64,000 nucleotides of DNA. Source: Thermothielavioides terrestris NRRL 8126 (lineage: Eukaryota > Ascomycota > Sordariomycetes > Sordariales > Chaetomiaceae). Shown here piece after piece: positions 9,889 through 21,682 of the stretch. The notes under the pieces were generated by a model, which worked only from the letters and a program-made list of their open reading frames with translations, was not told the DNA's origin and ran no database searches. The position numbers and the translations under genes are program-made. Numbering within the stretch: position 1 is the first letter of the stretch; each line of letters opens with the position of its first letter. The stretch spans positions 5,180,001 to 5,244,000 of the forward strand of contig NC_016458.1 in the NCBI RefSeq assembly GCF_000226115.1, written 5' to 3'.

Positions 9889-11687
9889 ATGCTCTTCAAA
9901 TCCACAGTCGGCAAGGCAGACGCCGGCGGCGACGACGTCTCCTTTCGGAACCATGACCGCGACGTCGGGCCCGAGGCGACCGAAGCCGGGACGGGCTCGG
10001 ACTCGGACGACTTCCGCGTCATCGACCCGCACTCCGGGATCAAGCGCGGACTCAAAAGCAGGCATCTGTCCATGATGGCCCTGGCCGGCATCATCGGCCC
10101 GGGCCTGCTGGTCGGCGCCGGCGGCGCGCTCTCCTCCGGCGGCCCGGCCTCGCTGCTGATCGGCTTCGGCGTGATCGGCATCGTCGCTTTCTCCATCATG
10201 CAGAGCCTGGGCGAGCTCACCACGCTGTATCCGACCGGCGGCGCCTTCACCTCCCTGAGCGATCGCTTTGTGGACAAGGCCTTTGGCGCGGCGGTCGGGT
10301 GGAATTACTACATTGTGTGGTTCTGCGTCCTCGCGAACGAGTACAACGTTATCTCGAGCATCCTGGTCTTCTGGAGCGACAAGGTGCCGATCTGGGGGTA
10401 TTTCCTCATATTCTGGGTGAGTGCGGCTGTTTGGCGGTCCTTGCGCGCGGAGCTGTGTCGGGCAAGCTGCTAACTAGGAGCAGTTTGCGTTCCTCGGATT
10501 CCAGCTGCTGGGCATTGAGACCTTCGGGGAGGCGGAATTCTGGTTGGCTCTTCTCAAGATCATTGGCCTGATTGCCTACTTCCTCTTTAGCATTGTGTCA
10601 GTTCCCCTCTCCCCGTCAACCCCCTTTTAGCTGTAACACATTGTCCCTCTCTTCGCGTTTTCTGACACCACGCAGTTACGCCTCGGGCGGCGTAAAAGGC
10701 GCGGATGCCATCGGCTTCCGGTACTGGCACACTCCAGGCGCTTTCACGGACGGTTTCAAAGGCGTCGCCACAGTCTTTGTTTTCTGCAGCACCTTCTACG
10801 CCGGCGTCGAAAGCATTGCCGTCGCGGCGACCGAGACCCGGAACCCGCGGCACGCTGTCCCGCTCGCGATCCGCCAAGTCTTCATCCGCATCATCGTCGT
10901 CTACATGGGCAGCGCCTTTTTCTTCGGCCTGACCTGCCCGGCCGATGCCCCGGGCCTAGTCGGCGGCTCCAGCAAAGTGCTCAGGAGTCCCATGACCATC
11001 GCGATCCAGAACGCCGGCTGGGAGGCCGGCGTGCATCTCGTCAACGCCTTCATCTTCATCACCTGCCTCAGCGCCGTCAACAGCTCCATCTACATCGGCA
11101 GCCGCACGCTGCTGTTCATGGGCCAGGACGGCATGGCGCCCAAGTTCCTCGGCTGGACCGACAGCCGCGGCGTGCCCGTCCCCGCCATCGTGCTCACAAA
11201 CCTCTGCGGCGCCCTCAGCATGATGAACGTCAGCACCGGCGCGAGCAAGGCCTACAGCTACATCGTCAACCTCAGCGGCGTGTCCACCTTCCTCGTCTGG
11301 GGCGCCATCAGCCTGACCCACATCCGCTTCCGCTCCGCCTGGAAGGCCCAGGGCCACAGCGAGCGCGACCTCCCCTTCGTGTCGCTGTGGTATCCCTGGA
11401 ACGCCTACTTCGGCCTGTTCGCGAACGTCTTCCTGGCCCTCGTCCAGGGCTGGTCGACGTTTGCCCCGTTTGACGGGGGCCTGTTTGTCGACGCGTACAT
11501 CCTGCTGCCGCTTTTTGGCGTCATCTATGTCGTGTACAAGTTCGCCTTCAAGACCAGGCTGTGGCGGGCTCATGAGATTGATCTGCAGTCTGGCAGGAGG
11601 CGGGATCTGGACGAGGGCAAGCGGTTGGATGCGGGGCCGAGCTACGGGTCGCAGTCTTGGTGGCGCAAGATCTTCCAGAGCCTATGA
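9889..11687 (+). CDS. Amino-acid permease (GAP1/YAT family)
   Basis: Three exons: 9889-10416, 10484-10596 and 10676-11687 (introns 67 and 79 bp, phases 0 and 2). The protein is 550 aa, normal for the fungal amino-acid/polyamine/organocation permeases that import amino acids across the plasma membrane by proton symport. An acidic cytosolic N-terminus precedes the first helix, which carries the substrate-binding turn MALAGIIGPGLLVGAG (family consensus GGxIGxGLF). Further motifs are FTSLSDRFVDKAFGAAVGWNYY, the ESIAVAATETRNPRHAVP loop, and SRTLLFMGQDGMAPKFLGW. About twelve hydrophobic segments can be counted. A family-typical charged tail follows. Substrate range cannot be told. It is probably not a biosynthetic member of the polyketide cluster, although it adjoins it. 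Confidence 0.92.
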
Positions 11688-12521
11688 TGTGGTAATTCGA
11701 GTTAGGAAGGCTCGAGCTGTAAAGACTTGGTTCCATGATACCCCTCGCAATAGTAAAGAAGCAAGGCGTTGGAGGCAACGCTTGAACCCTGTTCGGATTA
11801 CTCAAAACGATGAATCATGTCAAATCAAACAACCCCAGCCGTAACAGACCGCCACAGTGCACATCCGAGGCAAATCGTCCATTCTCTGCGCCCTGGATGC
11901 CTCCAGAAAACCGGTTCCGGGCTCCATTCTTCAACTTCCCCACGAAGAACGTCGCTCACCTATCCTGGGTGTCAGCAAGGATATACCGGGGAGGGCCGGA
12001 GGGAAACTCGTGGAATCTATAACACGAACTCTGTGGCCGTCCTCCTGCAATGCTCTGCCAGAGCCTCCGTCCAATCGGTTATCTTGGAAATATTGGAGTC
12101 GACTTCATCCCGACAGTGACGATCTACCCGTCGAGTCATCCCCGACACCGTGTGCAGGAGATCCGAGAACTCGACTTTAGGTACAGCCGACTTCGTTTCC
12201 TGCCACACACCTATCTGTCATGCCCGTGTGTAGTTCACGGGCATCTGGATCAGCTGATTATAGCGGCATACGACAAGGACACCAGTCAGGGAATGCAATA
12301 TGGGATCGTGTTCGTGTCTAGCCATATAAGAGGTTGAACCAAACAGTATCGGAGCTATGAGAGTTCCATCCTTTCAAAGACAAGCCAACCCATTGCATGC
12401 ACCTCATGGGAGAGAGTCAATGAACAGCAAGAGCTCCAGGCTTCTCGGCAAACAACTTCAACCATCCACCACCACCACCTCGACAACCTCGGTTTCAGAC
12501 GCTGTGTCTCCATCAGCCCCT
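11688..12521. other. Convergent intergenic region
   Basis: Tail-to-tail spacer between the permease and the Egh16-like gene. Only short, unrelated frames are present and no gene is supported. Confidence 0.6.
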
Positions 12522-13613
12522 TCAGGCGGTGAACACCTGAGCCCTCTTTCTCATCCGGTACTCAATCGCGCGCTTGCGGGCAGCAGCGCTCTGCGTGAAG
12601 GCAGCACTGCCACCGAACGGGCCAGCCAGGGCGTTGTTGCGCACCCGCACGATGCAGACGTTGTTGACGCCGGCAACAGTCCCGTCGCACGTCATGCCAG
12701 CGGGCATCTGCACCTTGAGGGGGAAGTCGGTGGTGGTCGCCAGACTCAAGCCGGCGACGCCGGAGCCGGGGACGTCCTGCGTGACCTTGGCCGTCTGGAA
12801 CGCCGACGCGTCCGTGCCGCCCGAGGTGCCGTCCACCGCCGCCTCCAGCGGGCCAGCGCCGTCCTGGTTGACCTGGTCCAAGAAGACACCCAGTCAGCAA
12901 ACTACTCACACACACGCATGTCAAGACAAACAAAGCAAAACGGCCCGCCGGCCCGCCTGCACCAACTCACCTGATGGAACACCATCGTGATCGTCCCGTC
13001 ATCCGCGCAGGTAGGCAGGCCCGAGCTAGCGCCCTTGCCCGCGGTGGCAGCAACATTCGTCTCCTTGCCGGTGCTCTTGGTGCCACCATTGGCGCCGGCG
13101 CCGCCAAGCAGGCCCTTGAGGAGCGCCCGCGCTCGGACAAGCACACCGCCTTCCTCCTCCTCCTCGTCGCCGTCCTCGAACCGGGCGTCGAGCGCGGCGC
13201 TGCCGCCGGCGGCGGTGTTGTCGCGGCGCGCGGCGGCGCTGGCGTTGCCCATGAAGATGGAGACGATCTTGGCGGGGTCGACGGGCCCGCCGCCCTGGGT
13301 GCGGCCGAGCGGGCTCGCCTTGCCGCTGCTGATCTCGCGGTCGCGGATGATGGACGTGTCGGCCTCGGCGCCGCAGATCGGGGTGGCGCAGTCGCGCGGG
13401 GTGCCGTCGGCCACTGTGTTCATGTTCAAGGTGAGTCAGTTTAGTTATTTCCAACGGCCGAAATCGGGTGGTCAGAAGGGACTCAGTGAGAGGATGCGTA
13501 CCGGAGAGACCGGGCATGTCAACGCCGTTGGCACCCTTGATGAGGGTGACGACACCGTGGGCGGAGGCGGAGCCCGCGAGGAGGGCCACGGCAAGGAGCT
13601 CGGAGGGATGCAT
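12522..13613 (-). CDS. Egh16-like virulence-factor-family secreted protein
   Basis: Three exons on the minus strand, 13613-13502, 13413-12971 and 12872-12522 (introns 88 and 98 bp), give 301 aa. A signal peptide (ELLAVALLAGSASAHG) is followed by the family start VVTLIKGANGVDMPGLSVADGTPRDC. Family blocks continue with RDREISSG, RTQGGGPVDP, TITMVFHQVNQDGAGP, LKVQMPAGMTCDG and CIVRVRNNALAGPFGG. This is the fungal gEgh16/GAS1-MAS family, secreted proteins often induced in appressoria of plant pathogens but also present in saprotrophs. The biochemical function is not established. An acidic stretch (DGDEEEEEGG) and a Gly/Ala/Thr linker in exon 2 are extra relative to the conserved core. Confidence 0.9.
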
Positions 13614-14845
13614 CTTGGCTTGACGATAGGAGAAAGGTGTGTTTCTTGAGTGAAATGTATTCAAATGACGTGAGCAATAATGTAAAATGCCGCCGGGGCC
13701 AAAGACGAAGCAGAAAATTATCGAAGAGGAAGCTGGGATGCGGTGATGAAGCTGAGCCTGCTGAATCCAACACCCGACACCACCAGCATCACGACTTCCA
13801 TCTTTATATCTTTCATCGTCTTGCTGCCGTCGTTGAAAGTTGAGGCCTCACAGCCCGCGATCCATCACCATCGCAAGCCCAACTGAATACGGTAGGGCGA
13901 GAAACACGAGGCGCAGCATCATGATGCGAGACAAAACAAAGCAAAGACCATCTGAGCGCTACACCAGACCCGCAGCGAAGGAAACAGGAGTCGAATCGTA
14001 TCTCGGCATCGATCGACTGCCGCCGTGCCCCTGGGGCAATCCGCGGGATCTTTTCGATCGTCGAAACCCCGGTCGGGCTTGGCAATACGACGCTGCAGTC
14101 CGGACCCCCTGAAGAAAGCCACTCAGCACCCGGACGTCGAGGCTTCGGTTCTCTTCACTAGTCGTTTCAGAACTCCCGCCGCCAATCAGCCTGGCAGACC
14201 GCAGTGCTCAGCTTCTTGGACCTTGCGGCAAACAGCCCCTATCACGGCGATCTTATCGTCTTCCGGATCGAAATGTGTTTTGGAGATCTCGTGGGCCTCG
14301 GCACATGAACAGCGGGCTGTTTCGATTTCCCCATCAAAGCCTATACTACCTTCGCGCAATAGGTGACCAGGCAGGTGGTGATTGGTTAAGCCTGCCGCCG
14401 CCTCCGACGAGCTGCCAATCGCCGTTGTGGTCGATTCTCACTGAAGTTGTGTATTCGATAGGATAATCCAGAGTGGAGAGAGGTCCCCCCTTCTCCCGGA
14501 ATTGGACTTGGGCTCCGAGCCCGTTTCATGCGAGGTAACTCTGCCTTACCCAACCCGATATGATTTGTCATTCCCTCGGGAAGGAAGGCATTGTCGATGA
14601 GGTCTGCCGCTGCGTAGCGCCCAAGGCCGAGGCCGTCATTGCCGTCCGGGCTCGGAGGTTCAAAGTTCTTACATGCTGGCACTTGTTTGTTTGGGACTCA
14701 GGTTGTAGCCTCGGTTGCGAGTCTAGCTGGATGGGCGGCCGCCCAAAGCCGGCCTAATGTGCTCATTGGCCTCGCATCTGTTATTGAGAGCAGCTCCAGC
14801 CGGGGAGCATGGGGCACCCGCTCCAGTCTGAGTCTGGCGCCTCCG
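13614..14845. other. Intergenic, upstream of Egh16-like gene
   Basis: Holds the Egh16-like promoter (immediately right of 13613) and the 3' flank of the HET-C/vWA gene. No gene is supported. Confidence 0.55.
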
Positions 14846-17403
14846 TTATCCACCTTGCTCCTGCCGTCCCGAACTCACGACCCGGCATTCGCTCGCCACG
14901 TCTCGGGACCGTTCCCCACACCCAGCGCCATCAGGCCCCATGGTCCTCGCCGCGACAGTTGCGACACTACACGTGACGGGGTTTCCGAAAAATGGACGGT
15001 AAACGGGAGCGCCTTCACCGTCGCCATGCCACCGCCAAGATGTCCAGGCAGTGCAGGTGCTGCCCTCTGAAAGAGGAACGCTCCCGGAGACCTCCAAGGT
15101 CTCGCTCGGCAAGGCTTCCAACGCCGTTGTCATGCCTGGCACCTCCGCCGCCATGCTCGAACCCGCCGTCTCGGTGCTCATCTTCTTGACCGTGGCCTCG
15201 TCCTTATCAAGCATGCTGGACCCCACCGCCAGCGAGAATACGAGCTCGTCCTGGTGTATCAACGCGCGCTTGCCCACCGCGTCGCCGTACTCGACCACCA
15301 ACACCAGCTCGAGCGACGCCGTTGCTTCGTAGACCAGCGACAGCGGCTGGGCGCCGCCGCATCGCGTGTGCGTCGCCATCTTGATGTCGAGGCCCCTGTC
15401 CCACAACGTGACGGTAAAGCATGCTTCGGCCGCCCCCTGCCCTTCTACGGTGACGCTGACGACGGTCAGGTTGAGATGCTCGCCGGCGGAGATGGCGTAA
15501 GAAAAGGTCCTGCTGGGGGTGTCGGGGCTGAGCAAGTCGATTATGGTAATGCCGGGGTACAAGCGGGCACGCTCTGGGGTGTCGTCGTCGTCCGTGGCCG
15601 TCAAGCCGCGGTCCATGACCATGTTAGCGAACGCCCGCGGAACCCGGCGGCTCTGCATATCGATGATTGCGACGATGCCTCCCGTTCTGAGTATGGCTGG
15701 CACCATAGCGCTGTTGGTCGAGCATTCGCTCCATCCAGCCGCGTCAGGGGCCGCGTCGCCGATCGGATGGGGCGTGCTTAGGCAAGCGTAGTGCACGCGA
15801 ATGCCCTCATCCGAGGCTCGCCGCAGTTGCTTTAGCACGTCGTCGGTAGATTCCCCACCGTCGGCACCGCACACAAGAAGCACGATGGCGCCGCGATCAG
15901 TGTATGTTTCGGGCTGGGCGTCGATGTTTTCGGCGAGTGCCAACTCCAGGCCGCGGGCAATGCGGCGCCGGCCCCCGGGCGGGGAGAGGTTGAAGGCCGT
16001 ATGTATGGGGTAGCCCATGGGGGAGACAACACGTGCCGCGCTGTTGAATTCCAAGACAGCGACCCGATCGAGTCCGTGCATGGTCAGCTTCGAGTTGACC
16101 TCCTCGATAAGCTGCAGTTCTGCACGCCGGCTCGGTAGGCTGTCTCTTGAGGTGTCGACAACGATGGCCACGGTGCGGTTGCGGCAGGCCGTGACCGGGT
16201 AATCGCGGACCAAAGCGCAAATCATGAGGTTGCCATTGACCGAACCATAAATCTGTCGCAGTCCGTCCCGGAAGCTGTCCCACGCATCGCGTGAGTGCCG
16301 GACGGCTGCCTGCACTGCGCGACGGAAGTTGTCCGGAGCAGCATCTGACCGGGGAGAGCAGTCGGGCTCGCCGAATGTGCCGTCGAGTCGGATGACGCCG
16401 TTATCCTTGCTTAGGCCGCGGTGTGTGATCCGTCCTTCGCAGACTCCTGAGCCTGGCCAGGTGTCTGGTAAAGTGAAGCACCCCGTTGTGAGATCACGGG
16501 GGACCTGATCCGGCGGTATCGTCCCGCTTGCCAGGAGGTCAAGAAATGGGGCGGTATCGTTCCTTCGCAGTCCCGGCGGGTTAGACACGTCAGTCGGCAG
16601 CGTCGGATCGGCGCTATCGACCCAGTTGCTGTGGGCGTAGAAGTCCTGGACGCCGTGCAACGCGCGTCCGAACCCCTCGATGGCGCTGCACTTGGCTCGG
16701 CCGAAGGCATCTCCCTGCAGGGCGGCAAACGCAAAGCGGCAGTCATACGGCCGTTGGAGCTGCACCATGTCTCTCCGGATCCTCCGCCTTTCGTCCAGCA
16801 AGCGCTCGGCGGCCTCCAGTCCCTGGCGGAAGCGGCGGCGGAGGTGGTCCACGCAAGCCTGCAATTTGGCAGTGGCCTCGGCGCGGCTCTGAGGATATCC
16901 TTCGACGTCCAGGTAGTCGGCGTCGTCGCAGTGCGCCTCCTTCCAACAACGTCAGCTGCGTCATTCGGTTGCATGGGGAATCGGGAGCACTTCGTGGTCT
17001 TGAACTTCCAAAACCAACACCAAATCATTGCTTACAGGTCCTTCTGGCAGTGGGTCGATATTGTCTGGCGACCCGACGGCGCCGTTGAAGCCCACGCCAG
17101 TGAGCGGCAGCCCCATCAGAGTCCAATGGTAGCCGGCCAACTGGTCGAGAGACCGCGGCTCGAAGCACACACCGTCCGACTTCTCCCCGCTGGGACTAGC
17201 TCACCGTCAACGTCAAACGTCAGGAGGGACATGAGGGCGAGCAGTAGCAGGTCCGGAATTCGTAGTTACCACTGGAAAGCCAGGCGGGTGATCATCTCAT
17301 GCTCGTTGTGCTGGCCAATGAAGACGGGCGCGTTGATGGTGCCGAAGGCTGCTGCTCCGGCGAGGAATGCGACGAGCACGACGCGGCAAGGTGCCGCCGC
17401 CAT
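14846..17403 (-). CDS. Secreted HET-C/VWA7-like protein with vWA domain
   Basis: Three exons: 17403-17270, 17195-17036 and 16939-14846 (introns 74 and 96 bp), giving about 795 aa. The joints restore FQC/PSGEKSDG and EGP/EAHCDD. A signal peptide (RVVLVAFLAGAAAFG) is followed by INAPVFIGQHNEHEMITRLA. Around residues 130-180 it has EGFGRALHGVQDFYAHSNWVD, the HSNW signature of the HET-C/zinc-dependent phospholipase-C-like fold seen in Het-C and vertebrate VWA7. From about residue 330 a von Willebrand A-type domain follows (TVAIVVDTSRDS ... IVLLVCGADGGE). The metal site is imperfect: DxSxS reads DTSRD. A beta-rich region comes next. The last roughly 100 residues are Ser/Thr-rich and the exact end is less certain. 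Function is unknown; secreted or surface adhesion is inferred. Confidence 0.78.
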
Positions 17404-18389
17404 CTGACAGGAGTACGGCCGCTGGTCCAGCCCTCGCGCCTGGCCCCTGGTCCCTGGTCCCTGGTTCCCGGTGTCTGACGCCCGATAGCTGTCGCCAGTC
17501 ACTGGAGCGTCCGCAGCGAACCAGTGTTTGGTGCCGAGCGCGGGTACGTTGGCTTGGACATAATTAGACGCTGAGGAGAAGTCATTGAGCGTGTGCGGTC
17601 GGCGGGGTCTCTTGGCCTGTTGGCTTGGCTCGGCCTGTTTCATTACCGTGATCGATGATAATTCCGCCGCAGGATGGATGAAGTCGGACCGGCCAATGTG
17701 GCTCTAGCGCCAGTCGATGACGTAGGTACCGTACCCTGGCATCCAAGTTTTGACTGAACATCGGCTCCTCAGTTCTTGAAGTTTGGATGATGCACCAGAG
17801 TGATAGGGTCGTGATATTCGACTGTGTTGAAGGCAGGCAGCACTTTCCTGCGTTATTAAGGTGCCTGATGATAGCACATGGTCCGGGGTCGTGGTTGGAT
17901 TTTTGGATTTTCCACCTCCTCCTTTGGGCACCCGATACGTTGAGCATCGAGCATGTGAGAGAGAGGTACTGTGCATGTTAATTGATGGTACTGTACAGAA
18001 AGCGCATACCCAAGGTCGAACTCAACTTCTCGCAGATACCACAGCATGCAGGTGTAACTGGATTGCAGAATCACAGGCTGGTCCCCGTCCGGCCTCATTG
18101 TGCAACACTTCCACGCTACACTCACAGGCAATGGAACTAAACTCCCCGTTGAACTATCTCCAATCCCTTGCCGGTCGCACATGACGCACTTACCCGGATG
18201 CCGCCACGGGCCGGCGTCGCTGCCGCATTTATAAGTAAATAACGTCCCACTGGCTGCTGTTTTGTGCATCGCTATCGCGCCACACCCCCAAATTGCAAAG
18301 CAAGCTCAAAGCAACCCTGCAACCATTACACAACTCGCACAACAAGCCGACGTACTCTCGCTAGTCCTTCTGCGAAAACATCCACCACG
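17404..18389. promoter_or_regulatory. Divergent promoter region
   Basis: Head-to-head interval between the HET-C/vWA gene and the small cysteine-rich protein gene. Small frames occur but none has codon bias or family resemblance. A TATA-like TTTATAAGTAAAT sits at about 18228-18240, some 150 bp before the 18390 start. Confidence 0.4.
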
Positions 18390-18948
18390 ATGATGCCCCG
18401 TGTTTTCAAGGCTCTGGCACTTTGCGTAGCCTTGTGAGTCCATTCTTGGCGTCGCATCGCCCTCCGGCAGTCGCAGAGGCTAATCATCACCCCGCAGCGT
18501 CGACTCGGCCCTCGCCCAGATCACCGAGTCGGCCTCCATCGTCTACGTCTCTGGGTGCGCTGCCGTCGTTTCCACCACGGATGTCTGCAGCACCTGCTTG
18601 ACCATCGACTGCGTCGTCCCGGCGACCATCACCGCCGGCTGCGACGGCTGCCCGACCGCGGCGCCCACCGTGTACCGCTCGTTCCCCTGCGACCAGGGAT
18701 GCAACGTGGTCGGATGCAAGACGGTGTACACCGTCGTAACGGCCACTGACGGCGTTTGCGACGAGGATGAGCCGTCATCATCGGCCGAGTCTCCTAGCTC
18801 CACCGCTTTCGAGGAAAGTGCTGGCCCCACCACGACGGCGCCGACTTTGACAGAGACACCGGCGAATGCGTCGTCGGCCGGCAAGGTGGCCTCCTTGTCG
18901 TCCAGCCGTGCGGCGGCCGCCCGGTTCACGCCCTTCTGGCACTGGTAG
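18390..18948 (+). CDS. Small secreted cysteine- and Ser/Thr-rich protein
   Basis: Two exons, 18390-18433 and 18498-18948, with a 64-bp phase-2 intron that splits the signal peptide, as is common in small secreted fungal proteins. The product is 164 aa. The signal peptide VFKALALCVAFVDSALA ends before QITES. The mature region (about residues 24-90) carries about a dozen cysteines in CxxC-type groups (VCSTCLTIDC, AGCDGC, PCDQGCNVVGC) separated by Val/Thr-rich strands. A low-complexity Ser/Thr/Ala/Pro tail follows, likely O-glycosylated. The end (AAAARFTPFWHW) is not a convincing GPI signal. No named family is recognised. It could be a wall protein or a small secreted effector-type protein. Confidence 0.72.
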
Positions 18949-19107
18949 GCCGGGGGGGGACAGGATTTTGGATTTTTATTGATTAGGTATCGTTACCATC
19001 TTTAATTTACTTTAGCGAAGGGGGCACTATTTTTTCTTCATGAATGTGTATCTAGCCCAGTCCCGAAGTTGAGATCGACAGACAGGCGCTCGCGATAGCA
19101 CCGCGTC

Positions 19108-19728
19108 CTACTCCTCCCCCTTCCACCCGTCTCCCACCCCCCTCATCCACTGCACCCCCACCAACCGCAAGCCATGCCGCTCCACAAACTCCTCCGCCCG
19201 AAAGCTCCTCCTCTCGACGAACGCCTCCCCGCCGACATCGCTCTGCTCCAACCGCAACCCCGCCTCCGGCTCGCGAAACAGCAGAAACAGGTACCGGTGC
19301 GGCCCGGACTCGTCCCTGGGGCCCGGCGCCAGATACCGCGTCAGCGTCCTGCCCCGGTCGAGCACACTCGTTCCCTCCCCGGCCGCGTCGAGATCGATGT
19401 CGATGTTCGTCACGACCCAGTGGCGCCAGTAGCCGAACTTTGGGTCGTCGGGCGTCGGCGCGTCCGGGTCGATCAGCATGAAGGTGAATTTCGATTTCGG
19501 GGACGCGGGCGAAGGCGGTGCGGTTGCGGCGGCGTCGGCGGTGGGGATGGGGGAGACGGAGATGCTGGGGACGTCGCCGACCTCGCTGACGCGCACGAGC
19601 GTGCCGTTGGAGATGTGCTTGGTGGGATAGCGCACGTCGAGTGCGACGGCCGGGACGAAGTCTGCGGGGATGACTTTGGAGGGCAGCAAGTTGGCTTGCT
19701 TGAGCGAGTTGAGGAGGGTGGCTGCCAT
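19108..19728 (-). CDS. Phosphatidylethanolamine-binding protein (PEBP/TFS1-like)
   Basis: Single exon, 206 aa. PEBP-family proteins bind anionic ligands; the yeast relative TFS1 inhibits carboxypeptidase Y and modulates Ras signalling. Signature motifs are MLIDPDAPTPDDP (consensus DPDxPxxxxP), FGYWRHWVVTNI, and GPHRYLFLLFREP (consensus GxHRYxFxLF). The N-terminal helix NSLKQANLLPSKVIPADFVP is typical of the fungal TFS1-like group. There is no signal peptide, so it is cytosolic. The start at 19728 lies just downstream, in the gene's direction, of an A-rich leader containing a 36-base homopolymer. Confidence 0.92.
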   Translation of the reverse strand: MAATLLNSLKQANLLPSKVIPADFVPAVALDVRYPTKHISNGTLVRVSEVGDVPSISVSPIPTADAAATAPPSPASPKSKFTFMLIDPDAPTPDDPKFGYWRHWVVTNIDIDLDAAGEGTSVLDRGRTLTRYLAPGPRDESGPHRYLFLLFREPEAGLRLEQSDVGGEAFVERRSFRAEEFVERHGLRLVGVQWMRGVGDGWKGEE

Positions 19729-19766
19729 GGTTCGTGAGGTCCTTTTTCTTTTTTCTTTTCTCTTTC

Positions 19767-19817
<51 letters not shown>

Positions 19818-20677
19818 GGGGGGGATAATTCGAAAGGGAAGGGGATGGTTATGGGCGCGCTGATGCGGAGAGTTGCCGGTAGACTGGTGAGAAGTTAAAC
19901 GAACTGGAAGCTTGGGTTCGATGCATTTCACTTGGAGTCTTAAGCACGGCAGGTTACGATGACGATTGGTGGAAATTCACAGCAATGGTGGATATTCTCG
20001 CGGTATCATTGACTTGGCCCAGCGAGTCCACTCATGGCCCGCAGCTTCGTCGAGAAGGGACAGCGGAAACATTAGTGATCTTCCTTCCGCAATGTAAAGA
20101 ACAAAAGAAAAAAAAGGAAGCAAAGAAAAAACAAAAAAAATGGAAAGAGAGAAAGAAAAGGGGTGGGGGAAGGGGGAGGAGATGGTGAGAAAAGAAAAGA
20201 AGGGAAAACGAGAGAAGATCAGCCACCTAAGGGCATACGCTCCTGGCCAGATAGGTTAGGCCTATGGACGCAAGGCCGACTGACTGAGCATCCGAGGGTT
20301 GCGAACCGTGACAGCTAAGTGCCTTCTATAGCGGGAAATGCGGAGGTGGATTCCATGCTACGGGGTAGGCAAAATGCACGGAGGATGGAGCCAGTTGTCC
20401 AACGAGACAAATGAAGATAGTATGCAAAGAGGATGGGGAAGCTATACCGACACCAGATGGTTTCAAATATCGGACTTTGACTCTCAAGTGGCTTCCTGCT
20501 GTCGGCACTTGGTCTGCTGGTCAAGGTTTGTTAGGCTCCGGACATGGAAGGCCGACCGATCAGAAAATAAATACTGCGCTCAATGTTGCATTGTGTGAAG
20601 CGCCTTGAAGTAATTATGTACACGAATAAGGCCCCTACTACTAGAGTTGTAGCTTGCCTTCCGGCGATGGGTAGCAC
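19729..20677. repeat. Low-complexity tracts upstream of PEBP gene
   Basis: Contains T36 followed by G8 on the plus strand (19781-19824), which is C8A36 in the PEBP 5' leader. A purine-rich A/G tract lies at 20101-20217. No gene is supported between 19850 and 20677. Confidence 0.8.
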
Positions 20678-21682
20678 TCAAGAAAGGTAGGAGGTGTCGA
20701 CCCAGGACTGGTAGTCGCTGCCCAGCACCGTCGAGATGCTCACGGGTGCGGACAACTTGGTGGCGAAGCTGGCGCGCGTGCCCTTGGCGCCGTCGCCCGA
20801 GTTGCCGTACTCGGCGAACGTGACGTGGTCGGTCTGCGGGCTGCTCGTGCTCCAGATGCTCCAGCCGGCCGGGTTGATCACGCTGGACAGACTGGTCTCC
20901 TGGAAGACGACGCGGGCGTAGTCGCGCCAGGGCCGGCCGAGGTAGTAGGCGCCGTCCTTGACGGTGGCGCCGGTCTTGGCCGCGACGGTCGACTTGTTGA
21001 TCACGTAGTAGGACGGATTGGTGGACGAGTCGCGCCCGTTCGCCGTGATGTAGCCGACCGAGGCGGCCAGCACGCGGATGTCGACGCCGTCGAACCACGC
21101 CTGGGCGTACTGCCCGAAGATGAAGTCGGTGGCACCCTCGATATAGCTCTTGGCGTACACCTGCACGCCCGTCTCCGCCAGGACGGTGTCCTGGAAACCC
21201 TTGAACTGGCAGCCGTAGTAGCCCTGCTTGTCCGCATAGGCGCTGAGGGCCAGCGCCTGCGAGCCCTGTCCGCGCGTGTTGACAAGGTTGATGTTGTACA
21301 CCTTCAGGTTGGTCGTATGCGCCCGGAGGGTCGCGGTCTCATCGTTTGTGAGCCCGTCGTCCTGACTGAGGCCATTGGTGATGGTGACCGTGTTGGACGA
21401 GTAGCTGCTTGTGTCGGCCGTCTGGCCGTAGAGGGTCAGGGAAGACTTGAGCTGCGGAATGAGGACTTGCTCGTTGTAGGTGCCCGCATAGATGAAGATG
21501 CACTGAGCCGTGGTGCTAGACGTGCTGAGAGCGTTGACCGCCGACTGGACCGTCTTGTACTGGGCCGAGCCGCCGACAGCGAGGCATCCCGTGGGCGGCG
21601 AAGTGCGTGCAGCGCGGGTCTCAAGCGGCGCTGCGGCCGCCGAGATGACAAGCGGAAGAAGGAGCGCCAGGGAAGACACCAT
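20678..21682 (-). CDS. Secreted pectin methylesterase (CE8)
   Basis: Single exon, 334 aa. It removes methyl esters from homogalacturonan outside the cell. A signal peptide (SLALLLPLVISAAAAPLE) is followed by the CE8 right-handed beta-helix. Signature elements are CIFIYAGTYNEQVLIP, GFQDTVLAE (oxyanion Gln and catalytic Asp), GATDFIFGQ (nucleophile Asp) and LGRPWRDYARVVF (substrate Arg/Trp), all in canonical order. Length is normal for fungal single-domain enzymes, with no carbohydrate-binding module. No pectin lyase or galacturonase is adjacent. Confidence 0.94.
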   Translation of the reverse strand: MVSSLALLLPLVISAAAAPLETRAARTSPPTGCLAVGGSAQYKTVQSAVNALSTSSTTAQCIFIYAGTYNEQVLIPQLKSSLTLYGQTADTSSYSSNTVTITNGLSQDDGLTNDETATLRAHTTNLKVYNINLVNTRGQGSQALALSAYADKQGYYGCQFKGFQDTVLAETGVQVYAKSYIEGATDFIFGQYAQAWFDGVDIRVLAASVGYITANGRDSSTNPSYYVINKSTVAAKTGATVKDGAYYLGRPWRDYARVVFQETSLSSVINPAGWSIWSTSSPQTDHVTFAEYGNSGDGAKGTRASFATKLSAPVSISTVLGSDYQSWVDTSYLS

